DNA of 64,000 nucleotides from Druceiella hillmani (GCA_039881145.1 JAYKKI010000039.1:19462001-19526000); one strand, 5' to 3'. Shown: positions 36,374 to 50,658, counted from the stretch's first letter. Translations and numbers: made by a program. The notes: generated by a model not told the origin, from the letters alone.

Positions 36374-36965
36374 GGTTCCCATCCGTCCTCTTTTCCCTGG
36401 ATACTGTCCTCTTTTTAAAAAGAGCCGTCCGGGGAATATTTTAAACTATCCCGGATTTAAAAAAAAAGCAATTTTTTATTATTAACATGATATAAAGTAA
36501 TGAAAAAAATAAGCAATAATCAGAAACCATATCTCAAATTGTTGAGACTAAATACGAATTTACAATAACTTGTCAGAAATATTTAAAAAAAACTTTTGAA
36601 ATGTATTCAACTGTTGATTTCACTTTTGAAGTTGGTTATTATAAGTCTAACCTGTTGATTTAAGTTTCAGAGTTTAAGTCAGGGATGTGACTTAGAATTG
36701 AATTGTTTTATCGTTTATGCAATAGCAGAAGCGTTATAATTTGTTTACATGTAATCACAGGTATAATATTTTGTTTGTGGTCAGTAAGGTAAATAAGACT
36801 TGATTAAGGCAACATAATGTTGATTAATATTATATTATTAGTACTGTTTCATTTTAATATAATATGTACTTATACTTTACGAATTCAATTATCCGGGGTT
36901 ACGATCAAACTATCCGTGGTTTTTAGTTCACAACTTCTAGTTTTCTAAAAGTTTTTATGGTAACC
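36374..36965 (+). mobile_element. TIR element, family C copy 3 (best-preserved ends)
   Basis: It begins 'ggttcccatccgtcctcttt' and ends 'gtttttatggtaacc', so the ends are short inverted repeats of the form GGTTxCCAT / ATGGTAACC. The middle shares 'ctcaaattgttgagactaaa', 'cttgtcagaaatattt', 'gatttaagtttcagagttta' and 'gtggtttttagttcacaact' with the other copies. No protein. Confidence 0.8.
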
Positions 36966-37479
36966 CTATCTATATTTGTACTAAATGTGTCAATGAAAAG
37001 AAAAGAGTGATACATATCACTTGATTGGAAAGATATATATCACTCATTTATATCTTTAGCTCAGTATCTCAGTACTCTGAGTTATTAACGAAATTATTTA
37101 TTACGCATACGTAACAATATAGTGATAAATAGTAATGACTGAACATTACGCACTATTGTTTAAAAATAAAAATAAATTCTGCAAGAGTATCCACTTTCCT
37201 TAATACTTTGCAGGTTCATGATTTAGGATTATCAACCTAGATTCAAATTATACGTAAATTAACTTTAATGCTAATTAAATAAATTTGAATAGGTTGGCGT
37301 ATATATAAAATTATAAATTAGAATTTTGTAGTGAAACAAAAAAGTATTTATTTACGCAAATATTTTGAGCGAACTAAAATATACTTTATCACAGCGTTCA
37401 CATTCGATCGCGAATAGATACCAGTTGCATATTTGACTAAACAGTTCGATCGTTTCCTTTCTCTTTCATGTTACGTCAA

Positions 37480-37482
<3 letters not shown>

Positions 37483-37532
<50 letters not shown>
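37483..37532. repeat. (AT)n microsatellite
   Basis: About 25 uninterrupted AT dinucleotides. Confidence 0.97.
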
Positions 37533-37535
<3 letters not shown>

Positions 37536-38844
37536 CACGACGCGACGAGTGGGTGAAATGGTTGATTTGATAAAACGAAAAAGACGCCGATCACTCCCGA
37601 ACTAATGATACACTGATACATTTTGATTTCATGTGAGCAAGTGATAGATATGATCGTAATATATGAGCTATATCTTTTACATCTCTCACTCAAGAGTTAT
37701 TCATTTCTAATTTGTACATATGTATGTATGAGAACAAATTACTAATCGCAATTCTTGACCGATTTTATTAACCATTTTTTCTATCGATTCTATGATTAAC
37801 GATCAAAAGAGAACCTTATTGGTTTGTCACAATGTATTCTAAAAGTAAGTGTGGCAACCCTAACTGTATTGGTTCAAATAACGGAAGCAAAATATAGTTT
37901 GGGGATATTTTATTCACGGAGCAAGATGGTACTTTAATGTGAATGACAAAAGCTAGATATGCTAGATAGCTCCAAATGGTAGCAAAATAAAGACTTCATT
38001 TAAAATCTATTTCCATTTCTCTGAAAAAAAAAACAAATTGGCTCAGTGGTGTCCGAACCTAAACCGTTCTTCGACTTCTTTGTATCCGTACAGAAATTGA
38101 ATCAAAGAAATACAAGTCTTTTATTTCAATAAAATGTATTTTCTTTCTCAATGTCAAGAAAGTTTGTCACTAAAATATTCTACAAAAATATTGGAAAAAA
38201 CATGTATAAATATAAGTAAACTCATATAGGCCGATATTCTGAAAAAAAAAAATTTTTCACTTTGCGGTCAAACATTTTTGATTTTTTTTTATTAAGCCAA
38301 TATCTCTTGGGCGCTTTTCTGACTTTCCCTGATCGACCCTTTCGTCTGATTACCGTATCTTTGGCTTCTTCCGCTTCTGGCCATATCTTCGTCACATACC
38401 AGATGTATAAAAAATATAATTTTTCAACTTCCAGAATTCATAAAATTTTGATTATTGTTATTATAGCCAATTTAAGATCTTATTAGAACTATTTCAGGGC
38501 TTTCCACGAGTTGCGTCCTAGCTTTACGAGTTCACAAGATAGGCCAATTGTAAAATATGCACACTTTTATATTATGTTTCTCTCTCTTCCGTATGCGGCC
38601 GCTATGTTCTTAGATTTCATCAATTGTTGAAACTAGCTAGAAACTAGCTAGAATCTTTAAAGAGCAAGCTTTCTAAATTTAATCCGTAATTTCCTATCGG
38701 TCCATGATTTACGGAACTATCGCGTCCAGAAAATTTTACCTGATTACCAAACCGAATTTATAGACGTTTTCGCGTCAAAAAAGTTTTACACTTTCCTAAC
38801 ACGACACGGGCGAACCGCAGGTAAAAACTATCGTATTACATAAC
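37533..38844. other. Intronic sequence, family C end fragment, no gene
   Basis: 'aagtgtggcaaccctaactg' at about 37847 matches the right end of family C copies 1 and 3. The minus strand of 38290-38390 reads as a basic peptide stretch (TKIWPEAEEAKDTVIRRKGR and onward) that could be a transposon remnant, but I cannot assign it. Confidence 0.4.
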
Positions 38845-40170
38845 GCCACTGTGTAGAGCTAGACGTAATTATTATAATATTCATCTCACTTCCACTAACA
38901 AAAAGTAAAAAACTAGCGCATAATATAGCATCATTGTGTAGAGCTAGACGTAAATATTATAATATTCATCTCACTTCCACTAACAAAAAGTAAAAAACTA
39001 GCACATAATATAGCAACATTGTGTAGAGCTAGACGTAAATATTATAATATTCATCTCACTTCCACTAACAAAAAGTAAAAAACTAGCGCACAATATAGCA
39101 TCATTGTGTAGAGCTAGACGTAAATATTATAATATTCATCTCACTTCCACTAACAAAAAGTCGAAAACTAGCGCACAATATAGCATCATTGTGTACAGCT
39201 TGACGTAAATATTATAATATTCATCTCACTTCCACTAACAAAAAGTCGAAAACTAGCGCATAATATAGCATCATTGTGTAGAGCTAGACGTAAATATCAT
39301 AATATTCATCTCACTTCCACTAACAAAAAGTAAAAAACTAGCACATAATATTGCATCATTGTGTAGAGCTAGACGTAAATATTATAATATTCATGTTACT
39401 TCCACTAAAAAAAGTAAAAAACTAGCGCATAATATATCATCATTGTGTAGAGCTAGACGTAAATATTATAATATTCATGTTACTTCCACTAAAAAAAGTA
39501 AAAAACTAGCGCACAATATAGCATCATTGTGTAGAGCTAGACGTAAATATTATAATATTCATGTTACTTCCACTAAAAAAAGTAAAAAACTAGCGCACAA
39601 TATAGCATCATTGTGTACAGCTTGACGTAAATATTATAATATTCATCTCACTTCCACTAACAAAAAGTCGAAAACTAGCGCATAATATAGCATCATTGTG
39701 TAGAGCTAGACGTAAATATCATAATATTCATCTCACTTCCACTAACAAAAAGTAAAAAACTAGCGCATAATATTGCATCATTGTGTAGAGCTAGACGTAA
39801 TTATTATAATATTCATGTTACTTCCACTAAAAAAAGTAAAAAACTAGCGCATAATATATCATCATTGTGTAGAGCTAGACGTAAATATTATAATATTCAT
39901 GTTACTTCCACTAAAAAAAGTAAAAAACTAGCGCACAATATAGCATCATTGTGTAGAGCTAGACGTAAATATTATAATATTCATGTTACTTCCACTAACA
40001 AAAAGTAAAAAACTAGCGCATAATATAGCATCATTGTGTAGAGCTAGACGTAAATATTATAATATTCATCTTACTTCCACTAACAAACAGTAAAAAACTA
40101 GCGCATAATATAGCATCATTGTGTAGAGCTAGACGTAAATATTATAATATTCATCTTACTTCCACTAATA
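38845..40170. repeat. 84-85 bp tandem array, about 16 copies, with two subtypes
   Basis: The anchor 'gtgtagagctagacgtaa' recurs at 38851, 38936, 39021, 39106 and so on. Early units are 85 bp ('ctcacttccactaacaaaaa'). A second subtype is 84 bp ('gttacttccactaaaaaaag'). A block of several units is itself repeated: the succession around 39191-39440 recurs around 39611-39860, a higher-order duplication of about 420 bp. Because 84 is divisible by three, frames stay open through the short subtype and encode a 28-residue periodic peptide, which I treat as incidental. Confidence 0.96.
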
Positions 40171-40189
40171 AAATTTTGCTTCCGTTAGC

Positions 40190-40440
40190 AGTCAACAAAA
40201 GCGCGTTCTCGGAAGCGAACGTATCAGATAAAGCGCTGAATTCGCAGAGTGCGGCCGTTAGCAAGTCGACAGTATTTATTTTTATTTATCAAACATAAAC
40301 ATTGCTCCCACGGGATGGAGTTGCTCGGTAGCCGCTGCTATAAAAGATAAACGTATTCGATTTCATGTGTGGTCCAAGTCTCGCTGCGTAAGTGTGCGAT
40401 TTCGTCCTTCAATCCTCTTTATTCAATGGCTCCGATTCAA
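40190..40440. promoter_or_regulatory. Unique block with TATA, GATA and forkhead-type words, candidate enhancer or internal promoter
   Basis: Immediately after the tandem array, base composition rises and repeats stop. TATAAAAG lies at 40339-40346, AGATAA words at 40226-40231 and 40345-40350, and ATAAACA at 40295-40301 next to 'atttttatttatcaaa'. GC-rich words 'gagtgcggccgttagcaagt' and 'cacgggatggagttgctcgg' surround them. A donor-like 'gcgtaagtg' lies 40 bp after the TATA word. Each motif is common by chance in AT-rich DNA; the clustering in a non-repeat island is the argument. Confidence 0.3.
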
Positions 40441-41021
40441 TGTCTGTTATGGGGTCAAACTGATAAACTATCATTGCGTTATGAGTGCTAGCTTTCTTTT
40501 CAAAAATGTTTAGGTTACAACAACTTATTATAACAATGGTTAAACTTAATTTATACCACTATTATTCTGAGAATACTTAGACCGTTCATAAGGTTGGTAT
40601 AACGAAGGTTTGTTACTAATAAACTCGGTAAAACGATAGAATAAGTATTCTGAAATTATTTAAAAAATTCAACGTGGCAACGTCGCGTTTCATAGACAAA
40701 TACGTAAACCATGAGGTTTCGTGTCTGTGATTGTGAATACTAAATATAGTGACAGAAATACTAAGCATAAGTAAGCGTTTTTAGAACACAGTTAAAATTT
40801 ATAATATTCTTTGCTTGTGTCCATTCTTGCTGAGTTTTTCCGTTTTTTCCAGTTGTGAAAGGGTATGAATGCCGAAAATAAAGCACGATCTACGTACGAA
40901 AACGTCGTGCGCGATAAAATTTTGGAAAAATGTCGCAATTCTCCTTAAAATATTCTAACAGTAAATGAGAATATTACTTTAATTTTATTAAATTTAAAAA
41001 TTGTCATTAATTAATATTGCT
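40441..41021. other. Intronic AT-rich sequence, nothing recognised
   Basis: No gene or recognised element. Confidence 0.4.
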
Positions 41022-41322
41022 CTCACAATTAAATGAAACTACGTGATGTAGTATTATTTCTACTTTCTTTAATTTCTTTACCACGACCTAGGTTTCGTTG
41101 TATTACGACATTTTCCTGATGATTCAATTATAAGATTATTCGTTGTTTTACAACATTTTCTTGAAGATATTGTAATACAACGAAACCTACCTAGGTCGTG
41201 GTAAGGAATTTAAAGAAAGTAACGTGACGTAGTAGAAATAATACTACATCACGTAGTTTCATTTAATTGTGAATAAAGGATTTCTACAAAATTAACGCCA
41301 AATATATTCAATATCAAAATAC
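41022..41322. mobile_element. Foldback MITE family M, copy 5
   Basis: Both arms are long: 'cacaattaaatgaaactacg', 'cgacctaggtttcgttgtat' on the left, and 'atacaacgaaacctacctag', 'acatcacgtagtttcattta', 'ttaacgccaaatatattcaa' on the right. The right outer terminal repeat is complete, but the left one is truncated to start at 'tctcacaatta'. The right arm has a small insertion ('acctacctagg'). Confidence 0.85.
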
Positions 41323-41359
41323 TGCTATAATTAATAAATAATTTAAATAATAGTTCCTT

Positions 41360-41856
41360 CTCTTCTATAGTTTCGATTGTACGAATTCTTCTATAGTTTC
41401 GATTGTACGAATTCTTCTATAGTTTCGATTGTACGCATTCTTCTATAGTTTCGATTGTACGAATTCTTCTATAGTTTCGATTGTACGCATTCTTCTATAG
41501 TTTCGATTGTACGAATTCTTCTATAGTTTCGATTGTACGCATTCTTCTATAGTTTCGATTGTACGAATTCTTCTATAGTTTCGATTGTACGAATTCTTCT
41601 ATAGTTTCGATTGTACGCATTCTTCTATAGTTTCGATTGTACGAATTCTTCTATAGTTTCGATTGTACGCATTCTTCTATAGTTTCGATTGTACGCATTC
41701 TTCTATAGTTTCGATTGTACGAATTCTTCTATAGTTTCGATTGTACGAATTCTTCTATAGTTCCGATTGTACGCATTCTTCTATAGTTTCGATTGTACGA
41801 ATTCTTCTATAGTTTCGATTGTACGAATTCTTTTATAGTTTCGATTGTACGAATTG
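41360..41856. repeat. 26-bp minisatellite, about 19 copies, with an A/C variant site
   Basis: The unit is 'ttctatagtttcgattgtac' plus 'gaattc' or 'gcattc'. Reading the variable base along the array gives A A C A C A C A A C A C C A A C A A, then a final 'gaattg'. Apart from this base only two or three other substitutions occur (near 41762 and 41832). The A variant creates an EcoRI site. Confidence 0.97.
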
Positions 41857-42102
41857 ATTTATATAAAGTCGTTTTCCTTAAAGTAGTGTTTATAACACAT
41901 TCGAATTGCAAAAACGTACGTGCAGTCAGATGTACTAGCCGAAATATAATTTTTTTTACATTATCCCAAAGTTAAATTTGGATCGAGGTCGGAACAGTGT
42001 TTGACAGATGAAGTTATGACGAGTTTGCCATTAACTGAATTTATTGTTAGCGTCTTTATCTATTCTCTGTTTATGCAATTTATAACTGTCTTACTTAATT
42101 TT

Positions 42103-42290
42103 TATTAACAATTAAATGAAACCAGGTGATGTAGTATTATATCTACTTTATTTAAAGTTTTAACCACGACCTAGGTTTCGCTGTATGACAACATCTTCAG
42201 ATGGGCTATTTAAAGAGATTGAATCTCTTCAAAATTAAAATTAAGTGATGATGAATTTCTACAAACTTAAGCCAAATATATTCAATATTT
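42103..42290. mobile_element. Foldback MITE family M, copy 6
   Basis: The left arm 'aacaattaaatgaaaccagg', 'acgacctaggtttcgctgta' and 'catcttcagatgggctattt' is present. The right arm is mostly lost and resumes at the outer end, 'atttctacaaacttaagcca' and 'aatatattcaatat'. Confidence 0.8.
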
Positions 42291-42679
42291 TATAAATTTC
42301 TTTCTTTCTTTTGTTATTAAAAATTTATATATTTTAATTTCAGAGAGACCAAAGGTTTTTAAACAAATTCAAATAAATAGGATATTGTTATTAAAAATAC
42401 ACAAAATTTAACGTAATAGTCAGCGCCGCGAAGTGTTTTCTGAAGAGGATTTAAAGAATAAACACTATTCACATCTTTCATATAAAGGAGAACATAGTCG
42501 ACTTTATAATTATTAGAATATGAGCAATGTTACGCGGTTAATAGTTGGTAAAATACGACATTTTTTTTTACTAATATTTCTTTTAATAACAAGTATTCTA
42601 CATTGTTCATGTAAAAAATTCTACGATATGCTTATTTGTACGTTTTTATTACATCTGTACGTTTAGGTCACATTCAAAT

Positions 42680-43205
42680 TTAAAAAAAAACATATCTAGT
42701 AATACGAAGGTTTCGTACACATTTAGATGCTTAAGAACATTTAATTGTACATAGTAATTCTAATTAAACTAATTACAAATACTAATTTTTCACAAAGTAA
42801 ATATATTGCCTTCTATATCTTTCACAGGCGTAAAAACAAACTAATTATGAAAATATATAATTCCACATAGAATTACAAATAATTCAGTTTTGGATTTTTA
42901 CCTGTGGTATAAGACATCCCATTATGTCGACCTTCGAAGATTGTATGTCAATGGGAAGTACCCTTATAGGTTTTGATGTTGTAGATTGGCGAGTGAGACT
43001 ATTGTGTGGGTAAAAAAAATTCGCATATTTTTTTATTGTTTGAACTCAAAAACTTTTATCAACATTATAAGAATATAAACCTCAGTACACAGTCAGTACA
43101 GTTTAATTTGGTATCTCAAGCCGTATTTGAGTGTTAGACGGACGGACAATCAAGTTATCCTATAAGAGTTTCGTTTTTTTTTTCATTTTGAGGGACGGAA
43201 CACAA
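42680..43205 (+). mobile_element. Family A dispersed repeat, near full length
   Basis: It contains 'acgaaggtttcgtacacatt', 'ttgccttctatatctttcac', 'tgtcaatgggaagtaccctt', 'acggacggacaatcaagtta' and the end 'attttgagggacggaacac'. It carries more mutations than the copy at 5108, and the first 20 bp are unclear. Confidence 0.75.
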
Positions 43206-43327
43206 TAACGAATAAAAATTTTTAAACAGTGAAACAGTTCGTGAAAACCAAATTAATGTAAATTTTTAACGTCAACGAAATATTTTATAATTTCGTTCAA
43301 ATATTCCAAATTTGTATAATTTTATTA

Positions 43328-43903
43328 CTTCCAGAGTTTCTACGATTTCTAGAGTTCCATACATTGAAAGGAAGAATTGTTTATTATGTGTCTTCCAGAG
43401 TTTCTACGATTTCTAGAGTTCCATACATTGAAAGGAAGAATTGTTTATTATGTGTCTTCCAGAGTTTCTACGATTTCTAGAGTTCCATACATTGAAAGGA
43501 AGAATTGTTTATTATGTGTCTTCCAGAGTTTCTACGATTTCTAGAGTTCCATACATTGAAAGGAAGAATTGTTTATTATGTGTCTTCCAGAGTTTCTACG
43601 ATTTCTAGAGTTCCATACATTGAAAAGAAGAATTGTTTATTATGTGTCTTCCAGAGTTTCTACGATTTCTAGAGTTCCATACATTGAAAGGAAGAATTGT
43701 TTATTATGTGTCTTCCAGAGTTTCTACGATTTCTAGAGTTCCATACATTGAAAAGAAGAATTGTTTATTATGTGTCTTCCAGAGTTTCTACGATTTCTAG
43801 AGTTCCATACATTGAAAGGAAGAATTGTTTATTATGTGTCTTCCAGAGTTTCTACGATTTCTAGAGTTCCATACATTGAAAGGAAGAATTGTTTATTATG
43901 TGT
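43328..43903. repeat. 64-bp minisatellite, 9 copies
   Basis: The unit begins 'cttccagagtttctacgatt', continues 'tctagagttccatacattga' and ends 'attgtttattatgtgt'. Units are identical except for g/a in 'gaaaggaag/gaaaagaag' (units 5 and 7). A single inverted copy of part of this unit lies 2.3 kb downstream at 46191-46219. Confidence 0.97.
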
Positions 43904-45011
43904 TTCCTTCTTATACATGAAGACATGTTTATTAATGTGTTTCCTTCTTATGTACAGATAAGATCGTTTAAACTAATAATCCTATTATAGACTTGAAAAT
44001 TAAAAAGAGTGTTAAATATTAACTAGTGTTATTAAACGTCAGGTTTTCCCAGGACAAATCCTAATTTATTGTATACCTTGGGTCTTCCTGAACATATTTT
44101 AGGATTTTTTAAGAATGAATGGATTGCTTCTATTAGCAGTAGCTGCATTGAGCTTAACAATCTCTAACTCAAAGAAAAATTAATAAAAAATATGATCGAA
44201 ATAAAAGTGAATTTCCTAGGGAATGTACCTTTCTTTTACACTGTGTCCTGTTTTTAAGCTGAAATGTTCAGTTTTACGCTAAAGTGTCCTGTTTTTTTTC
44301 GACCTTATTATCCTGATATTTTTTTGGCCCGGAACCCTTACTGAAACCGGTTAAGTCCGTAATAATTTATTTAATTGTGCTTTTTAATAACTTTCAGTAA
44401 ACTAATGTAATGAATAAATAATATAATACTATACCATGGTCATATGGATAATTCTGAGTATAAAACTGTGTGGAATATGTTGAGGAATATGTCTGTATGT
44501 CAATTAATCCATTTCTGAATAATATCACTTTCAAAATTACGATTCCAGCGAACAAAAAAAAATTTTTTTATAGAAACACATTTCAAATATACATACTCAA
44601 TGTGACACAGAGTCATCTGTACGGTAATACATATGTTCTTTATTAGGTACGCCTTTTGGTACGCCTTTTAGACTTGAAAAAAAATATTATAAGAAGCTTT
44701 TATGGTCGTCAAGTTACGGATCTATTTGATTGTTTTATTTATAACAGAGAGATTTCAATTATTTATGTCAAGGGAAAATAAGACGAAATGAAATATGATA
44801 TTAACTTCATGCTAAGATAAAAATATCCATGTTATTTCTTGAAAGTATTATATAAGTCAACAACTCAAAATTCGTTTTTTTAATTTTATATTTCTCTACA
44901 TATTAATTCTCAAAGGTATTTGTATTTTAAACAGTGCCATCTATTGACAAACATGCACTACAGTCATGAAACAGTCATGTTGTAAAAAATATATGTAGCA
45001 ATTATCATCTC
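43904..45011. other. Intronic sequence, no gene recognised
   Basis: 44215-44345 contains repeated 'tgtcctgttttt' words and 'ggcccggaaccctta', possibly part of an unclassified transposon. The rest is AT-rich. Confidence 0.4.
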
Positions 45012-46121
45012 TAGGCTGATGACCTACAAATCTATGCGCATTCGAACCATCAAAAACCATCGACATACTTAATCGAGATCTCGCTTCAATTGGTCAGTGG
45101 ACTCATTAAATGGGTCTTTTAGTTAACCTAAGTAAGTATCAAACTATTATCATTGGTAGTCAAATGCTAATTTCTAAAGTAAACCTACCTCAGTCAAGGA
45201 CAAATTTCTAAAGTTTACAAAATTAGCGCTAAATAGTACAATAATACAATATACGGGAACTGTTAAAAACCTGGGCCAAACTGATCGATCAAAATCTTAG
45301 TTGGCGCCCTCAAGTAAATGATGTTAGTAGTCGTGTTTTCAACAGGATACATTCTTTGAAACGTCTTCAATATTTTCTACCGACTAAAACGAAAATCTGT
45401 CTTTGTCAAACACTCCTATTACTAATTGATTATGGAGATGTATGCTATTCTGATCTTAGTGAAGAATATTTGTGCAAGTTGGAAGGTCTTAAGAAGGTCG
45501 AAGGTCGGATCATAATGTATGCATTCGGTACATCTTCGACCTCAGAAAATATCATCACATTTCTGAATACAGGTTACTTTTCAAATGGCTGAAGATCCGT
45601 GATCGACGCCAACTTCACATACTTACACTTCTTTTAATATATTAAAAAATCCTCGGAGCCCAAATTATCTTACTGACAAATTTAAAGATTTTTCTGCTCA
45701 CGGCCTTGGGCTTCGATCTGAAAGTTCACTCACCTTACTTATTCCTAAATATACAAAAATCCTTCACTGTTCAAGCAGCAAAAATTTGGAATCACCTGGA
45801 TCCTGACACCAGGAAAATCACGTCCCTAAATAGTCTGAAAGTTCGAGTGAAAAAGTCCTGCCTCTCCTGAAACCTTTTCCATTGTGTCCTTGTCCTTTCC
45901 CGTCTTTTCATCTGAAATCACGTCAATAGTTTGTATTAATTATACTTTGGTATTTATTAATTTTTTTTGTGTAATGTACTAGATATAATTTTCATTGTAA
46001 AATCTCTACCAACTAAGTTCCGATACCAATTGTTATGGATGACTTAAAGATATTGCGCATGTAGCAATAAGCCCGCCATATGTACTATGCATAAACATTG
46101 ATAAATAAATAAATAAATAAG
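45012..46121 (+). mobile_element. 5'-truncated jockey/CR1-like LINE with (AAAT)n tail
   Basis: The element starts inside the RT domain at the catalytic block: codons for ADDLQIYAHS from 45015, the ADD of the YxDD motif followed by the family's LQIY. Downstream are 'DLASIGQWTH'-type and IIIGS blocks with frameshifts, then an open stretch 45356-45589 (KRLQYFLPTKTKICLCQTLL, the family's region after the RT). Next come 'LKIRDRRQLHILTLLL' and WNHLDPDTRKITSLNSLKVRVK, the usual C-terminus. The 3' UTR ends with 'gtagcaataagcccgccata' and 'gataaataaataaataaata'. Several frameshifts and stops make it inactive. Confidence 0.88.
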
Positions 46122-47599
46122 TTACAAGTTTCTACGTCAGTCTCTGACAACTGCTGTGACAGACAGTTAACGGAGTGAACAGAGTTACATTCTTCCTTTC
46201 AATGGATGGAACTCTAGAATTCGTTCAAGTGCGTGTCGGAGCAGATATAAATAAAGGTTTCGTAGTTGTGCATATCTCCTGAAATGTTTGATGCAATTTA
46301 ATTGAACGATTGTATTTAAGGCTTTTTTCATTATAGGTAGTGTTGATATGACTTCTTTTAGACAATTTTCATTATATCAGATGTAAATTTTCATTTTATG
46401 TGATGTAGACGTTTATTAAAATTAAAGTTGTTGAAAGTGTTTAATTTTAGTTTATTTTTATTATTCAAAATAATTGACCAAATCAACCTAAGGCCAAACG
46501 TCATAAGGAATAATATTGCATACGATAAAACAGCTCAAAATAAAAAATATATATAAACTATGGAAAATAAATACAATACAACGTTGGAACGTTAACAAAT
46601 GACGTCTTTGTGTATATTTGCTTGTGATTAGGACAAGCTGAGATATGTTTTATTTCAACTAAGAATATCACATTACTGACTACTGTGATATGGTTAACTA
46701 TTGAACAATATCGCTAACAACTGGATAAAGGAAGAATAGGGTAAAAAACTTGTGTATAACTAAATGATATACCTCTATGTTTACCTTCACTCTATCTCGC
46801 ATCTAAACAGAATAATCAACAATGGTAAAACACCGTACTCCTCTATCAACAATATCTATACATTAGTATGTGAAGTAAAATGTTATACCCCGGTTTAAGC
46901 ATATTGCGCGCACGCATAAGTGTGAGATTTGGCATAGTTAAACTTTATATGGAGAAGAAGTGCAGAAAGCTAAAATGTGTATATAATGTGTGTTATAAAT
47001 ACATTAAATTATATATTACAAATGCATTAAAAGATTCATTGTTTACGTTCATACTGTCAATGTCAAACATATAATTGTCTGTGGTCAAACAATCGCACAG
47101 AGTAGAGATGTCGCTAAACAATTTTAAAACGTCAGATTGACTGAATGAGTTTCACGTAAACGAACAGTGTTTAAACTTAAAAATTTAATGAATTACAGTC
47201 GAATTTAGACCAGTGGGAAACCACTAAATAACATAAATCTTTGAATTCACTCACCCTGTTACTCGATTTAGACTCGCCTTTCTTTTGTTTTGACACATAT
47301 GTAACCATTTTTATATATTAAACATTACAATTCATTAGATAATCTACACCTTCTAGTACTCTTCCAGTATTTTTTCGAGTCCATCCAAGCAAGCCGTTTA
47401 TGATCTAACCAACCACTTATTGCTGTTTCGGAAGAACTTTGACGCATCTGCTGAATTCGCAATTTTATAGGGAAGCAGAAAAATAACACCTGTAAAAAAA
47501 TAAAAATATTTTTTATTAAAATAATTGAGTAAACAGAGTGTAGTTGAACAACAGGAATGGCATGATTGTTATTCTAAACATCTATCTCCTTTTTGAGTT
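46122..47599. other. Intronic AT-rich sequence with an isolated inverted minisatellite segment
   Basis: 46191-46219 ('tcttcctttcaatggatgga', 'actctagaa') is the reverse complement of the middle of the 64-bp unit at 43328-43903 with one or two mismatches. Otherwise nothing is recognised. Confidence 0.5.
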
Positions 47600-47715
47600 C
47601 TGAAAATATTAAAATTGTGTAAGTAGTTTAATAAAATGAAATATTTCTAAACACCAAAATATGTACGTAACCCTTGTAATGCGAATTATATTTGTGCTTG
47701 AGAGGTTTTTTTTAT
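47600..47715 (-). mobile_element. Family A repeat fragment (inverted)
   Basis: 'ccaaaatatgtacgtaaccc' with 'ttgtaatgcgaattatattt' and 'gtgcttgagaggttttttt' matches the inverted 5' end of family A. Confidence 0.55.
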
Positions 47716-48309
47716 TTGTATTAAACCTTTTCATTTCAAACTTCTTCTACGGTTTTGGCAGCTATATAGCTAATAGTGACACGTGCTTTTTACTTAATTG
47801 GATACATTTTGCCCTATTCGCACGTTCCACATGATGAACCATCTCAACACACAATTTCCCTTTTCTTCAAAATAAAACTTTCTAAAACACCCACTTCCCG
47901 TCGAATATCCATATTTTAATGTACTTGTGTAGTACATTTAATGTACTTGTATAATTACTATATAGTACATTTAATTTACTTGTATAGTACGTAACTATAC
48001 GACCCAAACCTCTAACATTTATTTATTTATTTACATACACACTTTTATCGATACATTATGGGTAATCTATTCATAAAGATAAGAAATGAATTGTTTAACA
48101 AAGTTTAAACTTTTAGATTAAACATGAATACAGAAATACAAAACTTTTAGTTTATAACATAAATACAGAACTAGAAAACATAACCACAACACATTTCCAC
48201 AAATTCACTTTAACTCGCCATAAACAAATCACACTCTGGCGCATTCGGTCGCGATCAGCTGGTTGACCATTTGCGATCAATTGGTTGACCATTTGAATAC
48301 CGTGGGAAA
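47716..48309. other. Intronic sequence with short 'taatgtacttgta' repeats
   Basis: 47918-47990 repeats 'tagtacatttaatgtacttg' three times. 48018-48040 is a (TATT)n run. 48250-48290 has 'gatcagctggttgaccattt' twice with changes. No gene. Confidence 0.5.
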
Positions 48310-48558
48310 CCGGAGAGTTCTGATATAAGGTACTTGATACAAATAAGGCCTATGTTCTTATAAGGCCTATATACCCAAAAAATAAGAAGAATAAGCTCAA
48401 CTTCAAAAATAAGATACTTAATGCAAATAAGGCCTACTTAATTTAGGTAGACTTTATGTATCAAGTACCTTATTTTCGAAGTTGAGTTTATTTTTCTCAA
48501 TTCTTGGGTATATAGACCTTATTAGAACATAGGCCTTATTTATATCAAGTACCTTAAC
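48310..48558. mobile_element. Foldback MITE, about 250 bp
   Basis: The left arm 'ctgatataaggtacttgata', 'aggcctatgttcttataagg' and 'ataagctcaacttcaaaaat' pairs with the right arm 'attttcgaagttgagtttat', 'accttattagaacataggcc' and 'atatcaagtaccttaaca'. The spacer is about 50 bp and contains 'aggcctacttaatttaggta'. Only one copy is in the window. Confidence 0.8.
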
Positions 48559-48644
48559 AGGGTGATGTATCAAAAAGGTGACGATTGCGTGAGCGCAAAA
48601 AATTATCCCCTGACACCAACTCCGGACACCAAAATTGTTAAAAT

Positions 48645-50658
<2,014 letters not shown>

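Noticed and set aside
39359..40008. Repeat protein with a 28-residue basic unit
   Set aside because: It arises from 84-bp tandem units that happen to be divisible by three. Neighbouring 85-bp units break the frame and there is no start, splice or codon-selection signal.
45356..45592. Stand-alone small host gene
   Set aside because: The peptide continues the C-terminal region of the truncated LINE on both sides through frameshifts.
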